Source: Sarcomyxa edulis
Taxonomy: Eukaryota > Basidiomycota > Agaricomycetes > Agaricales > Mycenaceae
NCBI GenBank assembly: GCA_009761415.1
Contig: QUOL01000001.1
Coordinates: 1,488,001 to 1,552,000 of the forward strand
DNA: 64,000 bases
Direction: 5' to 3'
Positions 44,056 to 56,073 of the stretch are shown here, in pieces. A program made the translations under genes and the position numbers. Each line of letters starts with the position of its first letter. Position 1 is the first letter of the stretch. The notes below the pieces were generated by a model. The model was not told the DNA's origin, did no database searches, and worked only from the letters and a program-made list of their open reading frames with translations.

Positions 44056-45322
44056 TTATTGTTTTGGAAGAGCGTTACAATGCTTCTTGTGATCAACTTT
44101 CCAATGAGCTGCTGCACAAGCTGGACCACAATAATCTGAATGAATCCCATGAGCGGTGAAGACCAGACGTGTAACATGGCAGAATGACTCACGCATGATC
44201 CCACAACGACCGCAGAGCTTCATCGCGTTCACGTCATCTTCCCCGACAGCGATCAACCCACATCCTCCGCAAACAGCGATAGGTCTACGACTCCTCGGTA
44301 CAACGCCTCGTCCCGAGTTCGCAGTAACAAACACCCTCGTTTTCTCCCGATCGGATTTCCCCTCGACAAGATCTTGAGTGGCCGTGTCCCCATCGTCATT
44401 TCCCGTCAAAAGCCTGATGCAGCTGGACAGAGAACGAGCCGTGACGGAATCCTCTCCGTCCCTGTCCATCACTTCCCCGAGGACTGTGAGGTACGCTCGT
44501 CGAGAATTGATACCAGCGTCGCCGTTGCTGACGTCATTATCCTCGTCCCAAGCTGCTTTGGATGCATCGTATCCTTCGGGGAAGTCTAGAAGAAACACCG
44601 AGAGGAGGTAGAAACTAACTTCGCCGTGGCGTACCCAGGGATGTTTGTCTTCTAGGTCTTTGCTCCAGTTTCGGCTTTTGGGGTCTTTCTTGATGGGGAG
44701 GACGCCTGTGAATTCGGATACTACGATATCTGTTTGATGTGCTGCAAGTAAGACAATCATCATCAGCGACTCGCTTTTATAAAATGAAACGAAGCACGAA
44801 TGCCACAGCCGTACCCCACTTATTCGTCACAAGCCGCAACATCCCCCTAACAAAACCCTTACAAGACCCCAACTTCCGTCGTATCGAAGGATACTCGTTA
44901 TTCCCAATCAACCATTCCACAAGAGAAACACCCGCACACCGATTTAGAGCTTCCAGTTGATGTCCATCGTACAATTTCAAATGGGATTTATTGGATTTGG
45001 GGTCCTTGCAGTGGGTTACGTGTTGACGAGCGGAAGCGACGTCTGCGCATAGGGATGGGAGGAATTCGGATGTGATGGCGCGGACGAGGAAGGCGGTTTC
45101 TGGGGTTGGGAGTTTGTCTCGGGGGGATAAGCGGTTTTCTAGCTGGACGGTGATATTGTATGGGTATGCATAAGTAGGTAAGGATCAGATAGGATGAATG
45201 GTCGTTGGCAAACGTACGGCGTGCATGCAAGAGGTCCAGTCTGAGCTAGCAAAGGTGTTTCGGAGGTCAACGAGAGTGCTGTTGAGGCTGGATATGTCCA
45301 CACGGTCTCCGGAGGCAACCAT
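44056..45322 (-). CDS. MYND zinc-finger protein
   Basis: The C-terminal MYND domain is clear after splicing: AVCGGCGLIAVGEDD, KLCGRCGIMHYCGPACAAAH and WKVDHKKHC, with the Cys/His ligands of two zinc sites. Such domains bind proline-rich partners. The upstream part (WLIGNNEYPSIRRKLGSCKG, ESTLV...) is helical and of no family I know. Introns at about 45154-45228, 44728-44785 (reading KWAHQTD across) and 44132-44190. The ATG at 45322 (MVASGDRVDISSLNSTL) is the latest plausible start; the reading frame extends a little further upstream, so an earlier exon may exist. Confidence 0.7.
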
Positions 45323-45885
45323 AGCTGTGAAAGTTTTCGTTGCCTGGTCTTGTGTATGTCCCGAGAGAGAAAGTTGTAGAAGAAAGAGGAATTAGGGGCT
45401 GTTTCCGTGTCTGGGATGATGGACGTCGATCGCAACGCGGGCAGTTCTCTTTCGTCTCTCCACACAAATACCTCTCGACTCGGAGCACTGGAACTATCTT
45501 GAACGCCTTCACGAGCCAACATATCAATATACTATCTGACGGCGGGATTTATTCTGTGAACTCCTTCTGACGCAACCGTGCGGAAGACACTACGAATTGC
45601 AACAATGAGATTTCCGAGAGGATCACTATAGACGCTGCTCGACCTGCATTGGCCCTCTATATAAAGATAACGCAACCCCCCGTATCAACCAATCACTTGA
45701 TCGTCTTCCCCCAGGTCTGCTGCTCGAGTCTGATTTGCTCTCGGCGACCAAACCATTACAGTTTCGATTGCGATGATCTCTTGACTATCTAGCCAGCTAT
45801 AAATTGTGTCCTATCTATAGACACCATAAAGCCCGGATACCATCTCTGAATCGGAAGCATACTTCCTTCTATCGTCCTTACGAGC
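45323..45885. other. Divergent promoter region of the MYND and UNC93-like genes
   Basis: Possible earlier exon material of the MYND gene (an ATG at about 45522, MLAREGVQDSSSAPSRE) lies in the left part but could not be joined in frame. Nothing else is evident. Confidence 0.4.
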
Positions 45886-48069
45886 ATGTCGACGGAATCA
45901 GAAACAGAGAAGGACAAAGTCGACGGCGACGCTATCGTTCACGTCTATGATCCAAGTTCCGCAGCTGAAGTTACTGAACGCCCGACTGGTCTGAGAGGTA
46001 TCTACTACCATCCTCTCACCCAAGTATGCATGGTTGCATTCGTATGCTTCATGTGTCCAGGTACGTTATACCCTCCCTCCTTCCATCCCCCCACCCTCCC
46101 ATCCCTCCATCCCCTCACGCCCCCAACCTCACCGTCAAACCTTGCACCGCGGCACCTTCACCAGGCCTATACAACGCCCTAAACGGCCTCGGCGCCGGAG
46201 GCCAAGTCGACTCTACAACAAACTCCAACGCCAACTCCGTACACTACGCCACATTCGCCTTTTTCGCCTTCTTCGCTGGGTCTGTCAATAATGTGATTGG
46301 GATTGGGATTCGGTTGGCGCTGCTAGGGGGTAGTATGGGGTATTGTGTTTATGTTGGGTCGTATTTGTGAGTTTCCCCGATGGTTGTGTGTGTGTGGGTG
46401 TATATGCTGATGATTGGTATTGGTACGGACGGATCGGATTGTAGAGCGATGAATATCCATCCGAGAGCGGGTCCGTTCGTTATCACTGGAGGTGCGCTGC
46501 AGGGTGTTGGTGCTGGTCTTTTGTGGTCTGCGCAAGTAAGTATGACTCCCCCTCCGTCTCAGTGACACTTCGCAGCCATATGATTGATGTGATAATGCGT
46601 AGGGCTCAATCATGCTAGCGTATCCCACGGAAGGAGAGAAAGGTAAGTATATCGGGATATTCTGGGGGATTTTCAATATGGGAAGTGTGGTTGGTTCTTG
46701 TGTTTCGCTGGGGCAGAATTTTCGGTCGAAGGTGAGTATTTGGTGTTCTTTCGTGCCACTGAGACAGATTACAAGCTACGGTCATCTGATTAGGCGAATT
46801 CAGGTGAGATTCAGAAAGCCGTCGTTTGGTGTTCACTGATGACCCTCCGGACTGGTATAGTCGGGAATGGTACCTACGTACGTTGTCGTAGTCTCTCACA
46901 AAACAAAATACAGACTTTGTCCCAACTCACCTCAGATCGGGTTCCTCATACTCACCCTCATCGGAGTGACCATCCCATTGTTCATGGCGGAGCCGACCAA
47001 GATCATACGTTCCGATGGTACTAGGGTCACTATACCCCATCACGCATCGTGGAGACGTCAATTATACGGGCTTTGGTTCACACTCAAAAGAGACCCGATG
47101 ATCGTGATGCTTTTCCCTATGTTCTTCGCGTCTAATTGGTTTTATACTTGGCGTAGGTCCACCTCTGTTCTGTTTGTGGTGTACTGTTGATCCTGATACT
47201 GGTGCTCGTGCGCACAGAGTTCAACGACTACAACGCTGCGCTGTTCAATATCCGTACTCGGTCGTTGAATAATCTCGTTTATTGGATGGCGCAGATCTTT
47301 GGCGCCATGAGCTTGGGGTTGTTACTTGATCGTAAAGCAGTCAGCCGTAGGGTCCGGGCTTTCTCTGGGTGGGCTCTACTGCTCGGGATGGTGTTCGTTG
47401 TGCATATCTGGGGTTACTTCTATCAGAGGCAAGACCTCGTATCACCATTCAATCATGATTGTGAATCTGAAGTGTGTTCGTCAGGGACTACACCAGAGCC
47501 TCAGCGACTGCCACAACCGTCAAGATAGACTTTTCTGACCGTGGGTATGCAGCGAGAATCTGGTTTTACATTTTCTGCGGCTTTCTGGATGCGATGTGGC
47601 AGACTATGGTGTATTGGATTATGGGTGCGATGTCGAATGATTTGGCTACGCTTGGTCATTTTACGGGATTCTGTGAGCCCTATGGTATGACCTCGTTCGG
47701 ACTACTTGTGTTCACGTTAGGAAACAGATAAAGCGTTACAATCGGCAGGTGCTGCGGGTGTTTGGCGTGCGGATGGTGTCAAGCTTCCGTGAGGCCCCCA
47801 ATAATAAGACATGCTCGAGTGTCTGATGTTGCATGCAGTTACATGAACATCTTTATTTCGACTTGGGTACTTTTGGTCTCGGGTCTAACATTTGCACTTC
47901 CGATGATCCATCTCCGGATCAAGAACCACACCGATACGGAGATGGATCTTTTGTGGGTCCCTCCGATCTAGCTTCCGTAGTTGTGCTACTGATGTTGTGT
48001 CACAGGACGGAAACAGAGGATGCATCGTTGGAAAAGGTTCCGCGGAGGGAAGAGTCTAGATCTGTTTGA
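45886..48069 (+). CDS. UNC93-like (DUF895) MFS transporter
   Basis: A multi-pass membrane protein of the fungal UNC93-like branch of the major facilitator superfamily; substrate unknown. A hydrophilic start (MSTESETEKDKVDGDA) is followed by LRGIYYHPLTQVCMVAFVCF MCPGLYNALNGLGAGGQ, the family hallmark. Then come GGALQGVGAGLLWSAQGSIM LAYPTEGEKGKYIGIFWG and a further set of helices (LVYWMAQIFGAMSLGLLLD, IWFYIFCGFLDAMWQTMVYW). Consecutive 10-nt (46794-46803) and 17-nt (46861-46877) exons give KANSVGNGTYIGFL. The intron 47429-47484 has a GC donor. The C-terminal end (47971 or 48069) depends on a last, uncertain intron. Confidence 0.87.
46794..46803 (+). other. 10-nt microexon (GCGAATTCAG) of the UNC93-like gene
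   Basis: The introns are 46732-46793 and 46804-46860. It is followed by a 17-nt exon (46861-46877). Together they read KANSVGNGTYIGF, as expected for the family. Reading through 46804-46860 instead is possible in sequence but inserts GEIQKAVVWCSLMT, unlike the family. Confidence 0.75.
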
Positions 48070-48422
48070 TCCCTGCGTCTGTTTGAGTATATACTTAGTG
48101 TCCCCTCAAATCATAGCGGCATCCAGGCCGGCGTCGAGTTGAATGCCTGAACGGGTAGAGTCGGACCGTGACTGAGCTTGATGTCCTTTGAAACAAACAA
48201 AGCCACACAATCAACGTCAACATCAGTAAACAAAGATTGAGAAGTGGACCACGACCATCTCCGCCGCGAACTACTCTAGCCACACAATCACTTTCACCAA
48301 TTCACACCCTTCCTCGTCGTACCTCTCAACGGAACTTCCATCCACGAACACCCTCTCAAATCATCTCAAATCATCTCAAATACATACAAGTCAACGTTCG
48401 AATTGGTTGAAAGTCTCTCCCG
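48070..48422. other. ULP1 upstream region
   Basis: Includes a short tandem repeat at 48353-48383 just before the start codon. No gene seen. Confidence 0.45.
48353..48383 (+). repeat. Three tandem copies of a TCTCAAATCA-type decamer
   Basis: The unit TCTCAAATCA occurs three times in a row, the last with a T-to-C-neighbour change, 40-70 bp upstream of the ULP1 ATG, in the likely 5' leader. Confidence 0.85.
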
Positions 48423-50892
48423 ATGAACCCGCGAAAACGGCAGGCGCCTGAACCACTTCTTCCTCAACGGGCACCAAAACAACCTCGGACAGCATTAAAA
48501 GGATACAGGGGTGGAAATCCAAGTCCTTCTCAACAAGAAGGCTTATTATCGCGTTGGATAAGTCTAGTCGGAGAAGCTTGGAGGCTCGGTTGCGAGACTG
48601 TGTTTCATTTTGTGCCAGGTGAGTCTTGTTCTCGACTAACCTCATCGATAATCCCGTGACTCATCGCAAAGTAGGCGCGACGTGTAACGAAGAATTATTA
48701 TACTCATACTCCCCTCCTCCATCCCCTTCTCCACCTCCTCCATCAATCCCTCCACCACCACCAGCTTCCGATACCAGAAACCCTCCCCCAAATCCACCCA
48801 GAAAAATCATCCTCTCTCGAACACGAATGGGTCCTCCGACAGCTCCCGCCTTACCCGATAAGCAACAAACCGTCCGGCCTAAATCTTCTGGATCTCTCGG
48901 AAACGCAACTGCCACGATGTCTGCATTGCAGATATCAGGATCTAGAAAACATCTAGCTGGTGCTTCTCGTCCTCGGAACGACGATGCTACTCTGCTACGA
49001 CCGAATAGAGATGGTTCTGTTTCACCCGGGATTCCTCGGTCGTATCAGAATCGTCAGCATATACTTGCTAGCGCGGTAAATACCATCGGTTTCTCAAGTT
49101 TCTTGCTATGCTAAACTGGTTGTTTGGGAATAGCATAAAGCCCGAGTGCAAGCTACTCTCAAGCAAGATCGAGAGGAAATGCAGAAAGAATTATACAAAT
49201 ACAAACGTAGCTCGGGTAAGTGCATGCCCAGTCCTAGCTCTATCTCTCATACCGATAACACTCTGCCACCAGGTTATTCTTCGGATTACCCTACATTCCT
49301 GAGTACGTATCCCTAAACCATTTATCGCACCGGATACTAACGCGCCACTCCCCAGATTTCGTCAAATATGGCGAAACGCTGGAACAGATACAACGGCGAG
49401 AGACTTTGCCTTGTAAGTGCTCCTAAAAAACACGTAGACGTCTCCACCTGCTTTACTGACCGTGTCACGTCCACAGTATCGCCTTCGTTGGGAGATCTAC
49501 GCGCTCTGTATAACGAACCTAATCGGATTCGTCGGCATTCGTATGATGAGGTACGCGATATATGCTTGTATCGGGATGGATATATGTATACTTTTCTGAC
49601 CGTTCTCTATAGATCCGCACGACATTCCTCGACCGTGCATTAGAAAATGCCCGACTGACCATGAACGCGTAAGTGACCCCCCCTTCTCCCACAAACCCCG
49701 CTCACACATCCCTGTCACAGCCCGCCCCCCCCAAAACAATTCACCCCAGCCCTCGAACACCTCGACCTCCTCACACGCACCCGCAACGCCGAAATCGATC
49801 GCCGTATCCGCGGGCCCTCCCACCCCTCCCCTCCCTCCCAGCCCCTCCCACTCCCACTCCCCCTCCCCCTCCCATCTTCCCTCCCACCAAGCGAGGAAGC
49901 GCAAGTCGACGCGATCCTAGCTAAGAAAGGCGTGGTTGCGAAATTCTCCAAAGAGCAGGTGACGGATCGGGATTTGGGGAAGTTGAGGCCGGGGCAGTGG
50001 TTGAATGATGAGGTTGTTAATTTTTATGGGTCGTTGATTTTGGCGAGGTCGGAGGGGGGGGTGGGGGGGAAGGGGAAGGAGAATGCTGGGGTGCATGGTG
50101 GAGCTGGTGGTGGGTCGAAGAAACAAAGCAAGCCGTTGAATGTGCATTATTTCAGTACGTTCTTCTGGTCAAAGTTGAAAGAAGGATACGAAAAGTCGCG
50201 GTTGGCCAAGTGGACTAAGAAGGTGAGTTTCTTCATTCGAGTTTCCCTCATAGTGCGAATGGGATCTGACTACTTTCTTCTTTATTCTTCGTAGATCGAC
50301 ATCTTCCAAAAAGACATCCTCCTAATCCCCATAAACCACAACAACTCGCATTGGACTGGGGCTGCGATCAATTTTCGTCGGAAGAGGATTGAAAGTTATG
50401 ATAGTATGGGTATGCCGCAGAAGAATGTTTTTAAGGTACGCTCCTCCGTTTTTTGCCTCGTTCTATCTCACATCCATTAATGAAAATGAACTGATGATGA
50501 CCTTTGCGTTAATTGATTGAATAGCTTCTCCGGCTATACCTGGACGCCGAACATAAAAACAAAAAGAAGAAACCCTTCGATTTCACTGGGTGGACGGATT
50601 ATACTTCCGAGGTACGTCGCTCCGCCTTCCCTTCCCTCGTCTTTCTCTTCATCCTAATTCTTTACTCCAGGACACCCCCCAACAAGAAAACTGCTACGAC
50701 TGCGGCGTATTCACCTGTCAATTCCTCGAATCCCTCTCGAGAGGAGAGGAATCCTTCGGGTTCACGCAGAAGGATATGCCGTATCTGCGACGGAGGATGA
50801 TTTGGGAGATTGGGAATACCACCCTTGCGAGTTCGGCTTCAAGTTCGACTTCGACGGAGACTTCGGCTTCGAGTCCAAGTGCGACTCCATAG
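48423..50892 (+). CDS. ulp1: SUMO-specific protease ULP1
   Basis: A C48 cysteine protease that matures SUMO and removes it from substrates. The N-terminal half is Pro/Ser-rich and disordered. The catalytic domain starts at KEQVTDRDLGKLRPGQWLND EVVNFY. The triad is visible: NHNNSHWTGAAI (His), ESYDSMG (Asp), and ENCYDCGVFTCQF (Cys, with the oxyanion Gln in PQQEN). A low-complexity Gly/Lys insertion (GGVGGKGKENAGVHGGAGGG) interrupts the domain. Around 49821-49890 the DNA is a C-rich tract encoding a Pro-Leu repeat linker. About nine introns. The stop TAG is at 50890-50892. Confidence 0.93.
49821..49890. repeat. C-rich low-complexity tract coding for Pro-Leu repeats
   Basis: The tract of CCTCC/CCACTC units inside the ULP1 exon translates to PLPLPLPLPLP in the correct frame, a flexible linker before the protease domain. 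Confidence 0.75.
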
Positions 50893-51118
50893 CGTTGGCG
50901 TAAAAAAGCGATATACCCCGGGCCCCTGCTTCTCTGTTATTTTACGTTTGTATCTTAAAAGTCTGAGATCCTTTCCTCGCCTCGCGGAGTCATAATGATG
51001 ATGTGTATTCTGTGTTTTTCCATTTCCACTGGCCATTGGGTGACATGCATAAGGGATATGAACTGGACGCGAAGATGAATATGCATATGGGGTAACGAGG
51101 TAGTGATGCTGATGGGGG

Positions 51119-51730
51119 TCATCGTCGAAACCACCACACTACGATGAAGAACCAAAAGACGATGATGAGAAAGACGATGTACCATAACCATCGACAGCCT
51201 TGTCGTGTTGCCATGTTGTTCATGCGTCGGAATGTGCCTGATAGGATGCCTGAGGTTTCTGCGAAGGCGTCGTTCTACACCAACACCAACACCGACATCA
51301 GAGGGCGAATACGAGATGACATTCTAGGAAGGACTCGACGCACCATTTGACTGAGTTGTACAGTCGATTCTCTAACTTCGTTTCCAATCCCAATCGTGAT
51401 CTACAAAAGAAAAAGAAACGAACCACAACCATAACCCACTATCACTCGTTGAGAACCAAACGACTCACTCACATCCTTCAACATCTTCACTTTCGCACTC
51501 AACCCCTCTAGATGTTCATCGTTCTGCCCTTCTAGATCATCCGCGTACCGGTGTCCATTGACATTGCTAGAGTTATATGGGTCGTCGAAGGGGGACGAAC
51601 GGCCTGAGGAGGGTGGTGTGACACCTAGGAGTGTTGACCGATCGCGGACTCTAATTCTTGTGGGTTTGCATTAGACGAGGATAGATGGGAGAAGGATATG
51701 AGAGAAGAGGGATACGCACCGCTGGGACAT
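51119..51730 (-). CDS. bet1: SNARE protein BET1
   Basis: A Qc-type SNARE for ER-to-Golgi vesicle fusion. A first exon of 11 nt (ATG at 51730) splices to give MSQRIRVRDRSTLLGVTPPS SGRSSPFDD. The SNARE helix is NDEHLEGLSAKVKMLKDITI, GIGNEVRESTVQLSQMNDAF, AETSGILSGTFRRM. It ends in a C-terminal membrane anchor (WLWYIVFLIIVFWFFIVVWW FRR). The order and length match Bet1. The introns are about 51662-51719, 51404-51478 and 51278-51346. A CACGTG (51807-51812) lies 77 bp upstream. Confidence 0.88.
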
Positions 51731-52247
51731 TTATCGTGTAGGAGTAGGTGGTTGCATGCGATCGCGGCGAGAAATCACTTTCCAGTCAGGTTTGACACGT
51801 ACCTGGCACGTGCCGACGTAGTATACACTCACGATCAGACTCAGTTGGCCAGACGGAAACCAATCGCAGAGGCAAGTAGCAATATTAATACAGAGATTTA
51901 TATGCGTCTCACGACCTGCAGAGCCGACAAAAAAAAAGAGAGAGATAGAGAATATGTGCGACGAAGGGGGTTGAAATTCCAAATGGGTGGGTACGTTGAG
52001 CCGCCACCTGGATCTACAGGTATGCACAGCAACATCAGGAGGAAGGGGGTTTAAGGTATGGTATAAAAAGTAAAGTATAAGGGGGTGGGGGAAGGGATGC
52101 AGGCCATGATGATGATGGGGTGTGTGTGTGGATATTGTAATGCGTGGGTGAATAGTAGATATAAACGTCCTAGTTGTCGTGCGATGGCTCCGAGTTGGCC
52201 ATATATAAAATCAGTACAAGTTGGATCCGCGATGGTTTGCGAGGTGT
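51731..52247. other. Intergenic region upstream of BET1
   Basis: Holds CACGTG (51807-51812). A short minus frame running from the UPF0658 gene end to 52051 exists, but the spliced gene stops at 52248, so I do not count it. Confidence 0.45.
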
Positions 52248-53886
52248 TCAGTCGATACTCATCCGATTTAGATTCGTGCTCGCCGCTCGCCGGTGAGGAT
52301 TTTGCGACCCGAACCGACCGTGTTGAGTGGTATCCTTCTTCGCCACTGATACGCGTGGTTATTGTAATGCTAAAGAAAGTAGGGGGCAAAAAATGCTTAC
52401 TTGTCGCTTTCAGCCCTCGCCCGAAATTGCGCATCACCATGATCGCGAAGACAAAGGTGGTGAGAAGTAGTAGAATGGCAATCACAGCTGGACAGATCGG
52501 TCAACCAAAAATGGACGACATGGCAAGACGACAGACGACATACAGAATACGGTGAGAGTTTTGTAGATCAATTTAAACTGGTCACTGTCCTTGAACATGA
52601 GCACTTTGACAAGCTGTAGATGGATCAGCGCCTCGGCCGTTTGCGAAGAAGAGCTATGCCTTACTTTGTAGATGAAATACACCATTGCGCCCACGCATCC
52701 TGACATGAATGTAGCCATCATCCACTTGTTCTCATGCCGTGCCGCCAGATGACCCTCCACAAGCAAGACTATCGATAATGGCAAAGCCGCACATGTCACG
52801 TAGTATTCCCAATCATTGCTCTGAAGGACGAGCCAAATGAACTGTACAGAGAATCCCACCCAGAAAAAGACGTCGAACTTGACGAGACACTGGAATATCT
52901 GATAAGTGCCGTACATTTTCTTGATATTGCGGTCTGCGCCTAGGAATTTGTAGACTTTCCATCCAAATTCGTGATAGATCCTCCAGCCAAGCGCTATGTA
53001 CGCTATTTCCGCGATGGAGATAACGATAGGTATGATGGTTGTGAGAACTCTGATGGGGATATTGAGGACGTCTGTGTTGGTGTTGGTGTTAGCATCTGCG
53101 AGGGCCACCTGAACTTCGTTAATTTGAATGATGGCATATGCAAGGAAAACAGCGTTGAATACTCTGGAATACACGACGAAACTAAGTGACAATGAGAATT
53201 ATGCGGATTGGATGGAGACCTACGTTAGGCAGATAAACTGCAAAGTGTTACGGGCGTAGACTGCGTCTACGGCCATGACGAATTGGAAGACACTGGTGTA
53301 AAGTCCGTTTAGTGTACGATCAAAGAGAGGTGCGTCGTGATACTCACTGAGCAAGGGCGAAGATGCTGAGATAGACCGGCATTTTCCTCTTAGCGGTTTG
53401 ACTTCCGTTTGGCTCTGCTTCATGGACACGAACGAGTAGATCTGCCTCAATAGCCAGATCTATTGTCGTTTCGATGAGTACCGTAACCACATATAATCGA
53501 CATGCGAGTGATTCTGGAAGAAACTGTATGTAGGCCGTGTGAACAGCGCGCAAGCCCAAATGTGATGAACAGACACACACCTTTTGTAGGAAACTTCGAG
53601 TATCAATTTCTTTTATCGTTGATAGAGGAGGATATGCAGGAGGTTCATCATTCAAAGTTTCACCAGAGAGTTTGCCCGAGAAAGATTTCTGGGAAACACC
53701 ACGGCGGTGGTCGGCAGGTGCTAGTGGAGGACCCTCCACGGCGTATGTCTTGTGTCGCGGGGTAGCAGCGTATGGAGAAGCGTATTCGTCGATAAGATCA
53801 TCATATGAGTCTTTATAGTCCTCTTGAGCATGCCGTTGTGACGGGTACGGGTTGAAGTTTTGTGGGTCATGAGGATAGGTCGACAT
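52248..53886 (-). CDS. UPF0658 Golgi membrane protein
   Basis: A multi-pass membrane protein of the family that fission yeast places in the Golgi; role unknown. The start MSTYPHDPQNFNPYPSQRHA begins a hydrophilic N-terminus of about 115 residues. Helices follow: FLPESLACRLYVVTVLIETT, MPVYLSIFALAH, FQFVMAVDAVYARNTLQFIC, then TFVVYSRVFNAVFLAYAIIQ INEVQ (the family signature), and RVLTTIIPIVISIAEIAYIA LG. The end after the last intron reads RAASTNLNRMSID, a usual close for such fungal proteins. Six or more introns; the stop TGA is at 52248-52250. Confidence 0.85.
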
Positions 53887-54351
53887 GTCGACAAACGAAT
53901 GGTTGTGGGTGCAGATATTCGGCCTGCGAGTATGAGCAGAATATGATAGAGAATATGGCGGGATAGAATGCGAAAGATAGCGGGAAAAAGAGAGTGGGTA
54001 GTGTTCGCGACAACGCACAGCTGAGAGTTATGATCTGACCCAAATTCCATCTCTGCTGCGCTGTTTGGGGATTGTTTTCAATTCTGCATCCGCGTTCCTG
54101 CCACTCGCATTCGCGCTCGTATTCTGGTACTCATTTATTGTCATTCTAACAAGAAGCAGATAACGCTTTTGACAGTTTAACTACAACACAGGCGTAAGTA
54201 GACCCCATGCGCTGCTAGTAGTGGCAGGTTGTCAACGCTCGGGGTTTCAGAAATCCCGCGTTGTCGCCTAACGAAAGACCAAGACACTTGGAAATCATGG
54301 ACGCGATGCATCCAGGTTCAATCTCTCCAACGAACACCCGTCTGCAAGTCG
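53887..54351. other. Intergenic region between PTH2 and UPF0658
   Basis: Promoter side of the UPF0658 gene and 3' flank of PTH2. No gene or clear motif. Confidence 0.5.
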
Positions 54352-55291
54352 TCATAATAATCGCAGCTTGCTGGTCACTTGGTTGATTAGTCTCGCAGGG
54401 CCTACAACCATTGCCCGTAAATCGCTTGACGACCACAATCGTCACATATCCAACTCACCAGGTCCAACCCCCAAAACAGTCCGTGATCCAGCTGCGATTT
54501 GAGTTCGTCCCCTACAATCTCGTCGTTTTCAGCCTGCTCCACATGGGAAATACAACCGTCATCAACGCATCCTGGATGGAGCGAGCACATAAACCCAGGC
54601 CTTGAGCTTGAGCTTGCAGCTCCAATAACTCTGTCTCATCCGAGCAACGTAACACGACCTTGGTCTGCCTGGAAACAAAAGTCACGACGCCAGACACGAT
54701 AGAGTTGAGACGCGCCAATTACCCAGTATACTCCCACTTTCGGAGCATCTGCGAAGATGATCAGATGCTCGACCTCAGCGCGACTTTCCCAAGTGGAGTG
54801 GAGACGTACGGATGGATTTTTCGACGCGAGAGATTGATAGCAGGCAAGTGTAGCATGGCTGAAGCAAGCGTCAAACAGTCGTAAAGTCGAGAGGAGGGAT
54901 GCACCTCACGAGCATCTTTGAAAAGATTCATGTCAGTTATACCGAGAGTTCTTGGTCGTAACTCACTGAGCAGCGATTTTTCCACTTTTCATACCCAGGT
55001 CAGTTCGCACTACAAGGGCCTCCAGGACAGTCAACCTCATGCTGCATCTTGATCAGAGATCCGCTAACCAGCTTGTATTCCTCCATGGGTCCACCATCGA
55101 CTTGAGTAGATTGGTTGGCAGTCTGCGTAGGAGAGTGGGCTCGAGACCTAGAGCCAGCCCAGTACCCGATTGCGAGCGATAGAGATGTTACCACAAAGAC
55201 GATATACGTCGCCGCTAAACATATACATAAGTTTAATGCTCTTGGCCCGGAATGACGAGATAGGGAGAATGATCTACTGACCGTCAGACAT
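54352..55291 (-). CDS. pth2: Peptidyl-tRNA hydrolase 2
   Basis: It frees peptides from prematurely dropped tRNA. ATG at 55291 gives MSDAATYIVFVVTSLSLAIG, an N-terminal membrane helix, then a hydrophilic linker. The catalytic domain reads EEYKLALVVRTDLGMKSGKI AAQCSHATLACYQSLAS, then KVVLRCSDETELLELQAQAQ GLGLCARSIQDAGRTQIAAG SRTVLGVGPGPARLINQVT, which is the full PTH2 order. A 6-nt exon (54910-54915) supplies Cys-Ser of QCSHAT. Introns also interrupt YKL/ALV (55021-55069) and QDA/GRT. The stop TGA is at 54352-54354. Its N-terminal anchor matches the mitochondrial outer-membrane form of Pth2. Confidence 0.92.
54910..54915 (-). other. 6-nt microexon (ATGCTC) of the PTH2 gene
   Basis: It has acceptor CAAAG and donor GTGAGG, with 51-nt introns on both sides (54916-54966 and 54859-54909). 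It completes codons to read AAQCSHAT, a strongly conserved PTH2 motif. Joining the outer exons directly gives AAHHAT. Confidence 0.85.
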
Positions 55292-56073
55292 GAAAAATAC
55301 TTTGAAGCGCGTCGAAGCACAAACCTTCCAAGCAACTTCAAGTTCCAGGTTCTCCGCTGACCCTCATGATCACGGGCCCGGGGCATGCTCAGCACACTTG
55401 CATCCCCCATATATCCACCTTAAGACTTGACCGTTTGGACGTTTACGTTCCCCCGTCTTCGTCTAATCAAACCATATCTCCTCAAACACGCATAAATGGT
55501 CCCGCAGCTGGTCCGCTCACGACGTAAATGCAACCAATTCCATTCATATTTTCGCGAAACTCTATATGTTTTCAAATGGCTAAACGGATCGCAGTGTCAT
55601 GAGGATATGGACCTGGCCTGCGTACTGATAACCACCTGCCTTTGAATGATTCGAAGTACCGACCCTCGAGATTCGGTGAGTGATATTGACGTTGTGATTT
55701 CTTGGGTAGTACTCATGGTCCGGTTTTCCGGCGGCAGACCTCTGTGTATCCAAGCCTCCGAGGTCGTGGCTCTCTACATAGTCCTCCCCGTTGCACCCCG
55801 TGATATTGCCCTACTAGAAACACCGGAATTTGTCTTTTTCGTCCGTTTTATCTCCAGTTCGAGGTGCAATGCAGCCAATCGGCTGACTAGGTCGCCACTT
55901 GCTGCAATATTACGGTCCGATGTTTTTTTCTGCCTGCTGCTTTTGAGTAACCAATATGTCCTCAGCCTTGTCACGCTGGGGCACCATGTTCGTATCCATT
56001 ACTCTTGCGGGTGATATCACCGTCCCCGTTTTTCTCATATTAAGAGCATGTTCCATCTGACATCCTTGTGCCA
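55292..56073. other. Divergent promoter region of PTH2 and the MFS gene
   Basis: About 780 bp. Open frames on both strands near 55646-56014 look like chance: they overlap each other and show no family features. No motif cluster is seen. Confidence 0.45.

Noticed and set aside
52051..52485. C-terminal extension of the UPF0658 protein to 52051
   Set aside because: The frame is kept only by ignoring a consensus GTAAGC...TCAG intron; splicing gives a usual C-terminus ending RMSID.
55646..56014. 122-codon open frame between PTH2 and the MFS gene
   Set aside because: No domain, opposed by a similar frame on the other strand, and in a divergent promoter.
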